DNA of 64,000 nucleotides, from positions 19,370,509-19,434,508 of the forward strand of contig CM055196.1 in assembly GCA_029224185.1 (NCBI GenBank), given 5' to 3'. The position numbers and the translations under genes are program-made. The notes beneath the pieces were generated by a model that saw only the letters and a program-made list of their open reading frames with translations, searched no databases and had not been told where the DNA came from. Positions 48,724 through 60,517 of this stretch are shown in pieces; the first letter of the stretch is position 1, and the number at the start of each line of letters is the position of its first letter. This stretch comes from Karalla daura (taxonomy: Eukaryota; Chordata; Actinopteri; Chaetodontiformes; Leiognathidae).

Positions 48724-51700
48724 ACACACACTTTCCTCGGCATCTCTGAGCAGCACGGTGAGGAAATTCATTTACTTTAAGACAGGCAGTAAAAAGGACG
48801 CCTCGTAAAAGAAGGCCCTTTATGTGCAATCAATACCTGAACCAATGAGCAAGCAGAGAGGAGGGAGAGGCTCAGTTTGCTCCACTCAAACACACACACA
48901 CACACGCCGAGAGAAGTGTCATGACTTGACTTTCTATTAGCTCGGACCGCACGTCTCCTGAAGGACACTGTGCGAAAGGTTGAAACAGGTTATGAGAAAG
49001 GTGCCGCCGTTATAGATTAGACATACGGTGCATCTGGCACTACCGCTGGGCTTATACTCTTTCTCAGGCTACCTTAAATCACCGGCGCCATGGGGGGAAC
49101 GAACACCGAGCACGCTCCGAGACCCAGAGTCTTATCAGGACGTTGTTTCTGACATACAAGTGGTGATAGGGAGGGTCGTCGCTACAAGCCGGGGCAGACT
49201 TAATGCTTCAGTTAAGCTATGATGACCTATCGGATACCGCGCGCTGGGAGTTTGTGCAGCTGTAATTTTGGAAGTGGCGTCAGATCCTGAAATGGTGGTG
49301 GGGGGGGGTGTCACGCTGATTAATATGGTCTGCGATATGGGGGTAATTCCCACACTGCTGCGACTGCAGTTCAAATCCTCTGTCGGGCTATTGGAAGAGG
49401 TGCAAGCTCATTATTCACTATGGAGAGCAGACCCACACAGTCACAGCCACACACACAAACATGGTAAAAATTGCAGTGTGAGTGAGATTGGCCACAGAGT
49501 GAGAACTAACCCAGAGATATCAGAGGTACCTTTCTATACGAATCTCCCCTTCCCTCTCTTTCTTTGTCCTTTTCCTTTTCTATCTGAGGAACGCACCCCC
49601 TCACTTTACGTCTTAGCTCTTCTTTCTGTTTCTCACCACGTCCTTACGCATTGAGCCCAAAGTCTTCCTTGAGTTATTTCTGAGGCGAGAAACGTAGGCG
49701 TGGAACTGAAGCGAGCTCTTACCTGTCTCGCATCTCTTCCCGGTAAATCCTTGCTGGCAAACGCAGTTGTTGGGTGAGACACAGGTTCCTCCATTCTGGC
49801 ACAATCCGTCACACATAGCTTGAGGTAGAGCAGAGGAGAAGAGCTATTACTCACCAAGATTAACGAGCATTAACTATGTAATTAGACCAGCAGCAGCATA
49901 TGTATTTGCATACAGAATAAGAGCTAATTTGGTGATGTGATTCATTACGAGCTCTCACGACATTACGTCGCTTGATTAATGGATCTCACCAAGGTTAATC
50001 CAGAAATGTTCATTTTCCATGGGCAGGCTGTTAGTTAATGTGTCCCCGAAACACAGAGAAGTCGTTGAAGTTGAGAGAATACAATGGAAATAAATGAAAT
50101 TTATATATACAGTTGCATCCCAGGAATGAAAAGATTACAACAGGCCCAGTGGCACCACACGGTGCTCCTGCTTCCATTAAGGAGACATTCCAACAATTTA
50201 GTGTCGCACTTTATTTTGATTTGATTTTAGAAATTGGTTAAAACTGAGTACAGGACTTCTCTAGCTGCATTTCAAAATAAAAACAGTATTTCTTCAATAA
50301 TACAATTGCTACTTGTTTTGCTCAAGAACCGTAATTTTTAAATCCCATAATCTTCATTATATCTCATCTCACAAGACTCCATTTGAGGGAGATCTTTGTT
50401 TTATTAGATATTTTAACATCATCTAGTTGAATGAACTGGTCCACTGATGTGTAAATGTGACAAAAACTGTCTCCTTTACACTTTTGTGATGAACTTTAGA
50501 AACGAGGTTTCTAAATGTTAGATGCAGGTGTGCAAATCACCGTTGTGATGTTTTGGTTTTGTGCATTTCTAGGCATGATAGGGTGTACTGTAAAATAAAA
50601 GGTGATTCAAATTAGTGAATATACCTGCATTAAAGTGGTGGCAACTTTTTCCAAATCCTCTGAGCAAAATGCTCCATGTGTGCATGGAAGGAGTTTTGAT
50701 GCAAAACCTGGTGTCAGACACACTTCAAAAAACTGCAGTGAGCAGCCGAATGTCACAAGGAACAGACTGTCACTTGATTTATGTGAGACTTGAAGCTCAT
50801 TTCATGCTTTATTGCTTATTTAAACCTGAATATCGGCACTACACCACTTAGCAAAACGTTCATCATTTCTCCTCAGAACCAAGAATAGTTTAATGGAGTA
50901 TTTATCCTTCTCCTCCGGTATTAACATAGAACCTAAGATGCTATTGTACAGCCCTTTTAGAATCTTATTTTTAGATATGGAAGTATTGTGGTCTGTTTCT
51001 GCACAGGTTTGATACTTTTTCATGCTTATCTGGCAACCACAGCTGCTTTACACTGATTGACTGTCTTGCCTGCCCCTCACATCAATCGCATGAGTTGGTT
51101 CCCTGCTCAACAACTTTTTTTGGTTTCAGGTGGGTTTTTTGCTCCAGGTCTCCTTTAAAGTCAAGCTTCAAGCTAACAGGGCGGTTCTCACCTTTGCACA
51201 CTGTCCCGTTTCCAGTGTAGCCCGGCTTGCAAGAGCAGCTGTGGCCTCCCACCATGTTAAAGCACAAGGCGTTCTCATCGCAGTTGTGGAGCCCGCTGAG
51301 GCACTCGTCATGCTCTGAAGACAGACAAAAAAGAAGAAAGAAAACGCCACAAGCGTCACTACAGACAAACTCTTCAGTTCATTTGCATTTATTCTTATTG
51401 ACATGAAAACGAAAAGCAGTGGCGGCGCCAAAGCCAATGGCGTCATCCCCACATCTGCAAATCACCGTCAAGATCCAGAAAATGACACTTGATTAAAGAA
51501 AACCAAATGTTTATTTTCCTCATCACTATGAGCAACGACGACATCCAGCTGGTAATTTGTTTTACGTTCCATTAAAACAAGAGATTTGAGACTCAGTCTT
51601 GGATTAAATGACTCGATAGTTAGACAGCTGTGAGTCGCCTAATAAGACATCAGTGACAAACAGCCGGCTGGAGGATGAGCCTATCTTTCTCTTTCTGTGT

Positions 51701-54124
51701 ACTAAATTTGTCATTCAGACGTTTTGCTGTTCATTTCTGGCACTATATAAGAGATGGAAAATCCTTAACAGTTGCATACAAAGTCAAAACAAGTTCACAC
51801 AATATTCATGTGTAGTACGTCTTTGATGAATTGATGAGGCTCTGTCTTCCCACACCTTGTGCATTTTTGTGTACCAGTTGTTTGTGTACTGTAAACTGGC
51901 ACAATAGGCTGTTGAGATAAAGATTCAGTTCATTGAGGTGAGGACAAATAATTACCGTATCATGAAGCAGACATTAAGAATTTTGTCAGTTTTCATATCA
52001 TTTATCAATTAATTGAGAAAGCAATCGACAGGCAAAAATAGTTATTTGTTGCAGCCCCAAACACAAGAATCCAAATCCTACACAGGCAATGATTATGTAG
52101 AGCAGACAAGTTGAGAAACAAAAGTTTGATTATATCGGTGTTAAAACAACATAAATTGCTAATAGCACCTTTAAGTTGTCTCCTATCTACTGTTAAGCCC
52201 TGAAGACACACTGAAGGATTACAGCACAGGAAGGCGAAGTAATCAAATTGTTTTTCAACAATAAAATAGATAATGTGTCTCCACAGGGCAGGATGCATCT
52301 CTAATACACAGACTGAATTACAATTGTTTGCTGTCTTGTTCTGGAACCATATGATTATTGCGCTAAATGGATAACGCAAAGCAAATAACGCTGACCGGAC
52401 CATTAAGGCTTCAGCTTACGCTACAAATAATTTCTAAAGTGGTCTCCTTGTCATAACACTGCCCACATCTGAAGAGAGCGCAAAAAAGCAATATAACTCC
52501 TCGGAAATGAAATGCTGTAAAGGAGAAAATTAACAAATGCAGAGGGGGGAGAGGATGAAGCGTTCTTCTCTGGAGCAGGTCAGACTGCAGCATCTGTTCC
52601 TCTTCCAAATGTTACCGGCGAGGAGCTGTGAGCTCCCATAAATGTGATTTGATGTCTGTGGAGGCTGCAGGATCCGAGCACTTCGCCGACTTGAAATAAC
52701 GTTATGTTTAGCTGTCATAAAGGTGCTCCATATAAGCGGTTTATAGGCTGTATTACAGCAGACGCCATGGCTAACTCCCATTGAATAACCCTGCAGTTTC
52801 AGTCTGGAGCCACTGCACTGAGTCCATCGCTCTTATTGAACCCTTCTGGCCTTCTCCTATGGGGCCTCCATGTTTGTATTCTCTAATCCCTGTTGCACCC
52901 GACTGGACAATCAATCGAGAAATCTCACCTGATGCCGACAAAGTCCTGAAACTACACGGCTGTAGAAACTGCTGCATGAACACGCGCGCCCTTCGTCTGC
53001 CCCTGAACACGAAGGCAGATCTTTATCCCTCAGAGAACGCTCGCCTATCACGTTTTTAGAGATTCACATAAATACCGCATCCTGATAAGTGCTTGCTTAC
53101 CCAGCACTACATCAGCTCAAGTGCAGAAACCTTTATGGACTTGTTTAAATCTTCCTCTCCTCATTTAACAACTCTGCATCTCAACCCATGGGCTTTTTGG
53201 CAACAGAGCTCTGCCTCTCTAAAACCGTGGGATGTGTAAAATATTAAATGTGTTTCCATTACCTCTGGAAATGTGCAAAACCTAAATATTGCAATAAAGT
53301 GGTGGTCAAGGAGACACAGAATGTCAAAAAACATGTCAAATATCATAAAAACATTTTTACAGTTTGATTTAGAAGTTTATTGCATGTGAATGGCTTCACA
53401 TAACCAGTTCACTGCATTTTTTTCAAAATGTAAAATATGGAACAAAAGCATGGAAACACATAAGGTTTTGGACAGAGTCTTGCAGGATGAGGATTTTAGG
53501 GAAATTACGTGACATCACTTTACAACTCATGCACAAAACACCCCTCAATGGAAAGAACTACAAGTTTTAAATTGCACTTTATCAGCATTTCAAAACCAAA
53601 GCAAAACTGTAATGGAAGTGCAGCTATCCACATTACTGTGTGTGGACAGTGGGGAGAGAATAGTTTCGAGTGATTCTGGAGCCTTCCTGAGCCACAGCGC
53701 ACCTCGACAGGGGACACAAACAAACGAGCTGTTTTTCCTTTTGCAGACTTGGCTCAGATCTTGCCAGTCGTCTTCAGTTTGTCTGTGTCTAGTGGCTTCT
53801 CAGCAGCATTTCCCCACAACTTGGGGCCTTTTTTAAGTGCATGCAATTGGGAAAGACAGTGAGGTGAGAGGAGGGGGGAAAGGTGGCACCTGAAGAGCGA
53901 GAGGATCAGAGCTGTGAATGCTTGTTGCAGGAGTCCTGAGCCGCATCATCCATTTCCCTGCCATCATCCAATCCATTATACCTCCTGAACAGACCGTGGG
54001 CTCATCCAAATTGAAAGTGACATTGTGATGAGCTCCTCCATCCAGGGTATGATGTATGTGTGCGTGTGTGTGTGAGATGGATTGAAGGGCACTTACGAGG
54101 CCTGGCTGCTCTGCTCTTGCTGCA

Positions 54125-54191
<67 letters not shown>

Positions 54192-57100
54192 GTCTCACAC
54201 ACACACACACAGACGCACACACACCTGCTGTTGTGCAGAATTTAAGTCCGCTCATAGGCATATAAAAACAGTAATAGGAGCGCAGCACAGATGAAAGAGT
54301 GAGAGGTCTGGTGTTTTTTTATTTTTTATTTTTTGTCCAAGGTCACATCTGCCACAGCAGCGAGCAGCCAGCCGTCAGTCTGAGCAGACAGGGCCAGCAG
54401 AGCCACCAGGTGCTCCGTGTGTGTGTGTGTGTGTGTGCGCGTGCGTGTGTGTCTGCGTGTGAGTGTGTATATGTGTGTGACAGTGTGACCCTGGAGTTTA
54501 GCAGGGGCTGCAAGTAACTTGAATTTACATTTAATGCACTTAATGTAAGATTAATCAACTGTTTAATCCCTAAAGTGTGTGTGTAAGTGTGTGTGTGCAT
54601 GCGGGCGTGCACATGCAGAGTGTGTTTTATCAAGATGACCCCAGGTTCCAACTGTGGCTACTGGATATCTTCATGATTTATGAATTTACTCTTATTAAGC
54701 TATAGCATCTAATGGAAGCAACTCTAAAATGAATCACCAGCTAAATCCCTGAAATGTGTTTGTGCGTTTGTATGTGTGGGTGTCATAGGAGTTTAGTGTG
54801 GCTTTTAGTGGGTTTGGTTGTTGAGGAATATACCCTTATAATGCTGTAGCATGTGATGTAAGTGGGTCTAAAATCAATCACTGCTTAATCCCTGAAAAGT
54901 GTTTGTGCATGTGCACATGCATGCATGCATGTGTGTTAAAAAAAGCACCCTTATTACAATGGTGCAGGGCAACACGGTGGGTTGGTGGATAGCACCATCC
55001 CAAGGTTGAATTCTGTGCCAGACCAAGGGCATGTGAGTGTGTTTGCATGTTCTCTCCTGTTTCTTCATGTAAACATACATGTTTATGTCAACTAGAGAAT
55101 CTAAAGTGCAACTGTTCGTGTGAATGGTCTGTGTGTGTGTGTATGTGTGTGTGGTGTGTGTGTGTGGGCTCTGTGAAAGACTGGCAAAGTGCCATGTGTG
55201 AATTCCCAGCCTTCACCCTACTGTATGTGTGTTGGACCCACGACTCCACTGGGCACAAATCGGGTGAGATAAAAAGTGGATGGATGGATGGATACACTAT
55301 AACTACACTAGAGCATCTAATGTAAACAACTCTACAATTCCCCACCTCCTGAAATGTGTGTGCGTGTATGCATGTGCGTGTGTGTGTATGTGTGAGGGAG
55401 GGACAGGGAGTCAGGTATTTCCTCGCCGACTGCTGCTGCTCAGGCTGCAGACAGATAAACAATCAATTATGTACAAGCTGTCACTGGGGATCGCTCTCAG
55501 GACGTTTGTCCTCCTGCTCTGCTCCCTCCACCTTCCTGCCCAAACAACTGGGGCCTGGGCGCAGCTTCTGACCTCAGACTGCTCCCCTCAAAACCTTGTA
55601 GCCCAGGCTTTAACTTCGCAACTACAGACAGACAAGGGCGGCAAACATGGAGGGTGGAAAAAAGTAATAAAATCCAAACCACCAAAAGAGGCCTCTCGAG
55701 GACAACCGAGTGCCATCGTTTCATATTTTCACGGTTGCCTGGTGTTGTTTAACAGCTATAGAGGAAAAACTGTGATTCGTTCCTGAGTTTCAAGCTGCTA
55801 AATGCTTCACCTGCTCAAAGCTAACTGCGTGTGACTGCTGTGCGGTGCCGAGCAAACGATGCACAGCGTTTGTTTTGCGTGAAACTTTCCTGCTGTGCAG
55901 GAAAATAATGAAAGTGATGATTGAGGATGTTTAGCCAGGAACAAAATAGGTAGCAACAACTTTGCAAAGCCAGAGCAGCCGGCAGCTTCAGGTAACACTT
56001 CACAGTGACGCGTCTCACACTCACTCGTCGGATACACTGTATATGATGTCTAGAAAGCTTTAGCTCCGCTACAGAAAGCCTTTGTCTGAAAATAAAAGGC
56101 AAGTGATACACTGTAGGTGAAGAAAAGGAGTCATTGAACGCTATCAACTATTTTGATACTGGGAAATACCACGGGCGCTGCACTGGGTTTTGAAGCAGTC
56201 GTAGCAGAATGTGGAGCATCACTGTTAGGACTCCCTACCTATTTTGTTTGCATCATGCATAAGAAGCTCCAAGCATGCAAAGGATACAATATTAGTATTA
56301 GAAGTATTAGTGGGAAAGCTGGGTGTAACAGATATCAGATATCTGTTTGTTTTTTCTCACCTGATGATGGTTAGAGCAAAGCATGACACTTTTTCTCAGC
56401 TTTGCACTGTTTCTTTTTTTTTTAGAACAAACCATATGAAAGCCACACAGAGCTTTAAATCAGAAACACAGCACTGTCACCTTCTGCCAACCAGCAGCAA
56501 TTAAAGTTCTGTGAGAGCAGCTGCACCGATGTTTCCGTTATTCTCATAGGATCCTTGGATTTCACAAAAACTCCTTTTATCCAAATCCCCAAAGCTTCCG
56601 GACCCTGCGAGTCGTCAGGCTGAAAGTCATCTTTTCTGATCTCTGTTGTTGTCAAACCCCCTGCTCCACCTTTGGCCCCTGTCCATCCTTTTTTCCTCTC
56701 CCCTCTACCATCCCTCCTTCCGTTCTTCTGCCTCCGGGGCTCCGGGTCTGGTTATCACAGGATTAGAACAAGGACACACACCCTGCATACACACCGCAGG
56801 CGGAGGCACACGCGTGCACACGCAGTCCTAGCACACACGCACACCTGAGGACAGCCTTCTTTAATAACATTCAAAGGGAGAGCGCAGCCAATCCGCTACC
56901 TTTCATGGATTAGCTGCTAATCTCCCAGAGCGAGCAGCACCTCGGGCACTTTAGGGGGGAAAGATGAAGAGTAGAGGGGAAGAAAGACGAGGAATCTTGA
57001 CCTTCAAGATCAAGGATAGAAGCACTAAGTCAAGGAAAGGGACAAAAGAAAAGTTGGGGGATGTTTCTCCTTCGGAAGGCTGTGCTGGAAACGGAGCCTG

Positions 57101-60100
57101 TGCGGTGTCAGGACATTATTCGTACATATTTCATTTGGACAGGAACACGCGGCGCACGTGTTCCAGCCGTGCCACCAGCTGGGATGTGAACCTGCGACCT
57201 CCTTCACCGCAGGCGGCCGACATGCAGAATACAGACTTGTGTCTGCGCTTGCTGACCCCCTGATAAGCTGAAGAGAAATATAGCCAGGGATCCATGCTGT
57301 TCCTCCCAGCCTTAAATCTGTGGATCAGTCCTTTAATCCACTATTCCGCACATAAACACTGAGCCATGAAATGAACTAGAGTCAACTTAATCCTCTTTAC
57401 TAGCCGCGCCGGTTCACGTACGACACTGTAATGCACGTGAAAATATGGCTATCAATACCAGGGACATTGTTTCTGCTGAGCCGGCGGTTCGTTAATTGGT
57501 GGAAGCCATTGAAGATGATTCACACGCTCGTACATCACGTGAATGTAAAACGTCAATAGGTACCGAAAGGCGAGGCCGTTGAATGTTTCCTTCCACAGCT
57601 GCAATATTCCTCCTGCGGGCGACATTGAGGCATCACCGCTCCCTTTGGATTCAGTGAAAACTGTAGCAGATGTTCAGCTGCTATTAGCGCGCGGCAGATT
57701 CCTGCAGATCCCAGCTTAACACCTTCTCGCTTTTACTGTCAATTATTGCCACCAGGACAGGAGAGGTGACACTAAACACAACACGTCAACGCACAGCAGC
57801 AGAAGAGCCTGTGTGTGTGTTTTCCAGCATTTATTAATCTCATCATTTAGAGGAGACAAAGAGTGACTTGGCTGAATAATGATGGTCTACTGTATACCTA
57901 ATATATATGCGGTTGGTCCAAAAACATAATCATTTACTCATTCATGTATGAATTACTGAATACAGCAGCTGCATCACTCCAGTGCTGCACCTTGTTTAGC
58001 AAGCAAGGTAAAGTCACGTGATCATTAGTGTGATTTGTAGACAAGACAGCTGTGTGGTTGCCAAATTAGCATGAAAGGGACCAATATCTGCACAGAAACA
58101 GATCGGAATGTTCTCAAACATAAAGACAGGGCTAGAGTGGCATCTGAGGCATTTCTTATGAAATCAATGTAACATAGAGATCATGTTAGCACCTGGGAAT
58201 GAGGATAAACACTCTTTCTAACCGTTCAAGGTCCCCTGTGACAACCCTGAGTGTTATTGTTGACACCTAACTTTGCCACACTTCATGTCTCCAACACAGT
58301 GGTGGAGATCGTGTTCTCTTTGCGATGGTGGATGGTGTGGGAGTTGATCGTCCAATAACTCAGTGAGGAGATTACGACGGTAATTTGACTGAAGCAGAGA
58401 AAAAGTCATTACATCAAGCCTCTGCATAAGCCTTAGTTTAATCACACAAATTGACTTTTATATGGCGGCACGTCGCTGTGTACTCCACTGCAGAGACTTG
58501 AAGGCATTTTAATAGGAAACTACATAAAATATAGTGACACAATTTAATCCGCTGGGTTTGGTGGGGTATTAATCTTCAGTGTGAATCTGGTGGAAGAAAG
58601 ACAAATGAGGAAAAACAATAAAACTTGCCTGCAGCTCAAAAGCTTCGAAAGAACATGGGGAGTGAAATCACATAAGGTGCAGTGACTCTCTGAGCACAAT
58701 ATGGCAAAAAAGACTGAGTAAGCAAGCATGTCTCTTTGTCTAAACAAATCAAAATAAAGAAATGAATACGTTTGTTTAAAATACATTCCTCCATCTCAGC
58801 TCTAACTTGTTTGTGCCTGTTCATAAAAAGACAAAAATCCTTAACTTCACTCTATTATTTCCTGATTTCTATTGACAGGGGAAAAGAGGAGCTCTACGGG
58901 GGGCCCAGATGGAGCAGGAAATGGGAGTTTTTCAGCGGGCGCTCCTTGCCTTCTAGAGTCTTATGGCTGTAATTCAAACCCCAATCGCTCTGCAGGAAAA
59001 CTGCAGGGCCCAGATCTTCCCGTTCTGCCACTGAGTTTGTTTGCATTGGTGCAAATTGCTTTTTTTTTTAATTACTGGCACAGAGAGAAAAGCACCACGT
59101 TCTGCCGCCTCTGCGGAGCTACTTAGCATTGTGTTTCACAAGCTGTAAACTGCAGCTGAGAAATGAGGCGGCGTCTGCCTGCTCGTCACCGTGGCCTGAC
59201 AGCATGTTATTCTACGCGAAGGTCGAAGACGTCACGTTATGGAAGGATTACTGACTCAGATTTGTCTTATGCATTCTGCTCTGCATGTGGACCCGCATTT
59301 ATGACTTTGAGCAGACAATGCACCACAGGTGGCTCTCTGGCGTCATTTTTCCATCCAGTAAATCCTTTACATTCAATTTTATGCAGATAACACCGTCTGC
59401 TTTATGTTTGTTCTTATTAGGTCGCTGCTTGTTTTTGTTTGCTGCTTCGCTCCAATATTTGGATTTCATGCGGGAGATCGTGTCTGGATGACAACAAGAC
59501 AAAAACCCCTCATCTGTGTTGCTTTCATGCGAATCAGCTGATATCAATATTTATCAAGATATTAATTAAATCCATTCCAGTCGGGGGTAAAAGCTTGGGA
59601 GTCATGATGCCAAATGATTAAGACACACACAAACGCAACATCCCCGGGCTGCTTTAATTCCACAACACACTCTCTCTAGTTCTCTTACCCTGTCCAATGC
59701 AAGCAAAAATAAAGCAAATAAACAAAATATTCTGCACACTTGTCCTCCTCGGACCCTCATGAAGATTTTAGCTGATGAGGTGAACTAAAATGAGAACAAG
59801 TGCTCATGCATCGCCCCGTAGATTAGCTTCGACTCTCCCTTGTTTGTATTCCCATAAAGGCAGAAATTAGCCTGTTAACAGTAAAATAAACAGACGCTCT
59901 CTGTCTTGTTCACTTACTTACAACAGGTCTTTATGTTTGTATGTTTGTAGTGTGCTCACTGAACTCAAACAAGTCCTGCTGTTCTGGGAGGTGGGCTGCA
60001 CGTCTCTGCAGAACGACTTCTTAGAAACTGCTTTCTCGTACTGCTATTTATCAAAGTCAGTAATTTACTCATTATCAATAAGACATTTTATACTCAGTCA

Positions 60101-60477
60101 ATTACGCCTGGATTTTATCTGTCTGGATGGCGTAAAGAATGGGTATTTCCTCACAGGGAAAATTTGTTTTATCTCCAACAACCTGAGGACAAACTACGGC
60201 GGAGGCAGCTGTTCTGAGAATAGAGGGTCTACTTCCACAATCGCCCACAACACAGACGCAGAACAAAGACCGTGGAGCCATCCACACACTCTCCTTAGAT
60301 TGATTCGGTTTGCTTTTCAAATTGACTTTGATTTCAACTTTGATCAGGAACAAATGGGTCTGCCGCCTCCACTCACAGTCTCAACATTCTCTCTGTTTCT
60401 CAGGTTCTCTGTGACTTTCTTCCTCCTTATCACGCGCACGCACCAGGCACATTCACACTCCAGATGAAGTCTACACA

Positions 60478-60517
<40 letters not shown>

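Larger units (their letters stand above)
36276..49722 (-). other. nell2: nell2 large intron
   Basis: 13,447 nt between the EGF4 and EGF5 exons. Relatively repeat-poor segments rich in TAAT and GGATTA motifs (about 37020-37460, 41640-41830, 44800-45060) alternate with simple repeats and one long dispersed repeat (38915-39365). A CpG-rich patch lies at 49080-49260. I recognise no exon. Confidence 0.8.
49819..51191 (-). other. nell2: nell2 intron
   Basis: 1,373 nt. Two dispersed repeats cover much of the half nearer the donor (50515-50770 and 50870-51085). No exon seen. Confidence 0.8.

Noticed and set aside
49331..49385. tRNA-like B-box (GTTCAAATCC)
   Set aside because: No matching A-box or cloverleaf could be placed; a lone B-box is common by chance or as SINE remnant.
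55280..55786. 168-codon open frame
   Set aside because: Starts inside the GGAT tail of the inserted repeat and crosses minisatellite sequence; chance opening.
59937..60467. 176-codon open frame
   Set aside because: No similarity I recognise, intronic in nell2, no splice or codon-bias support, and it runs into a region next to a CA array. Probably chance.
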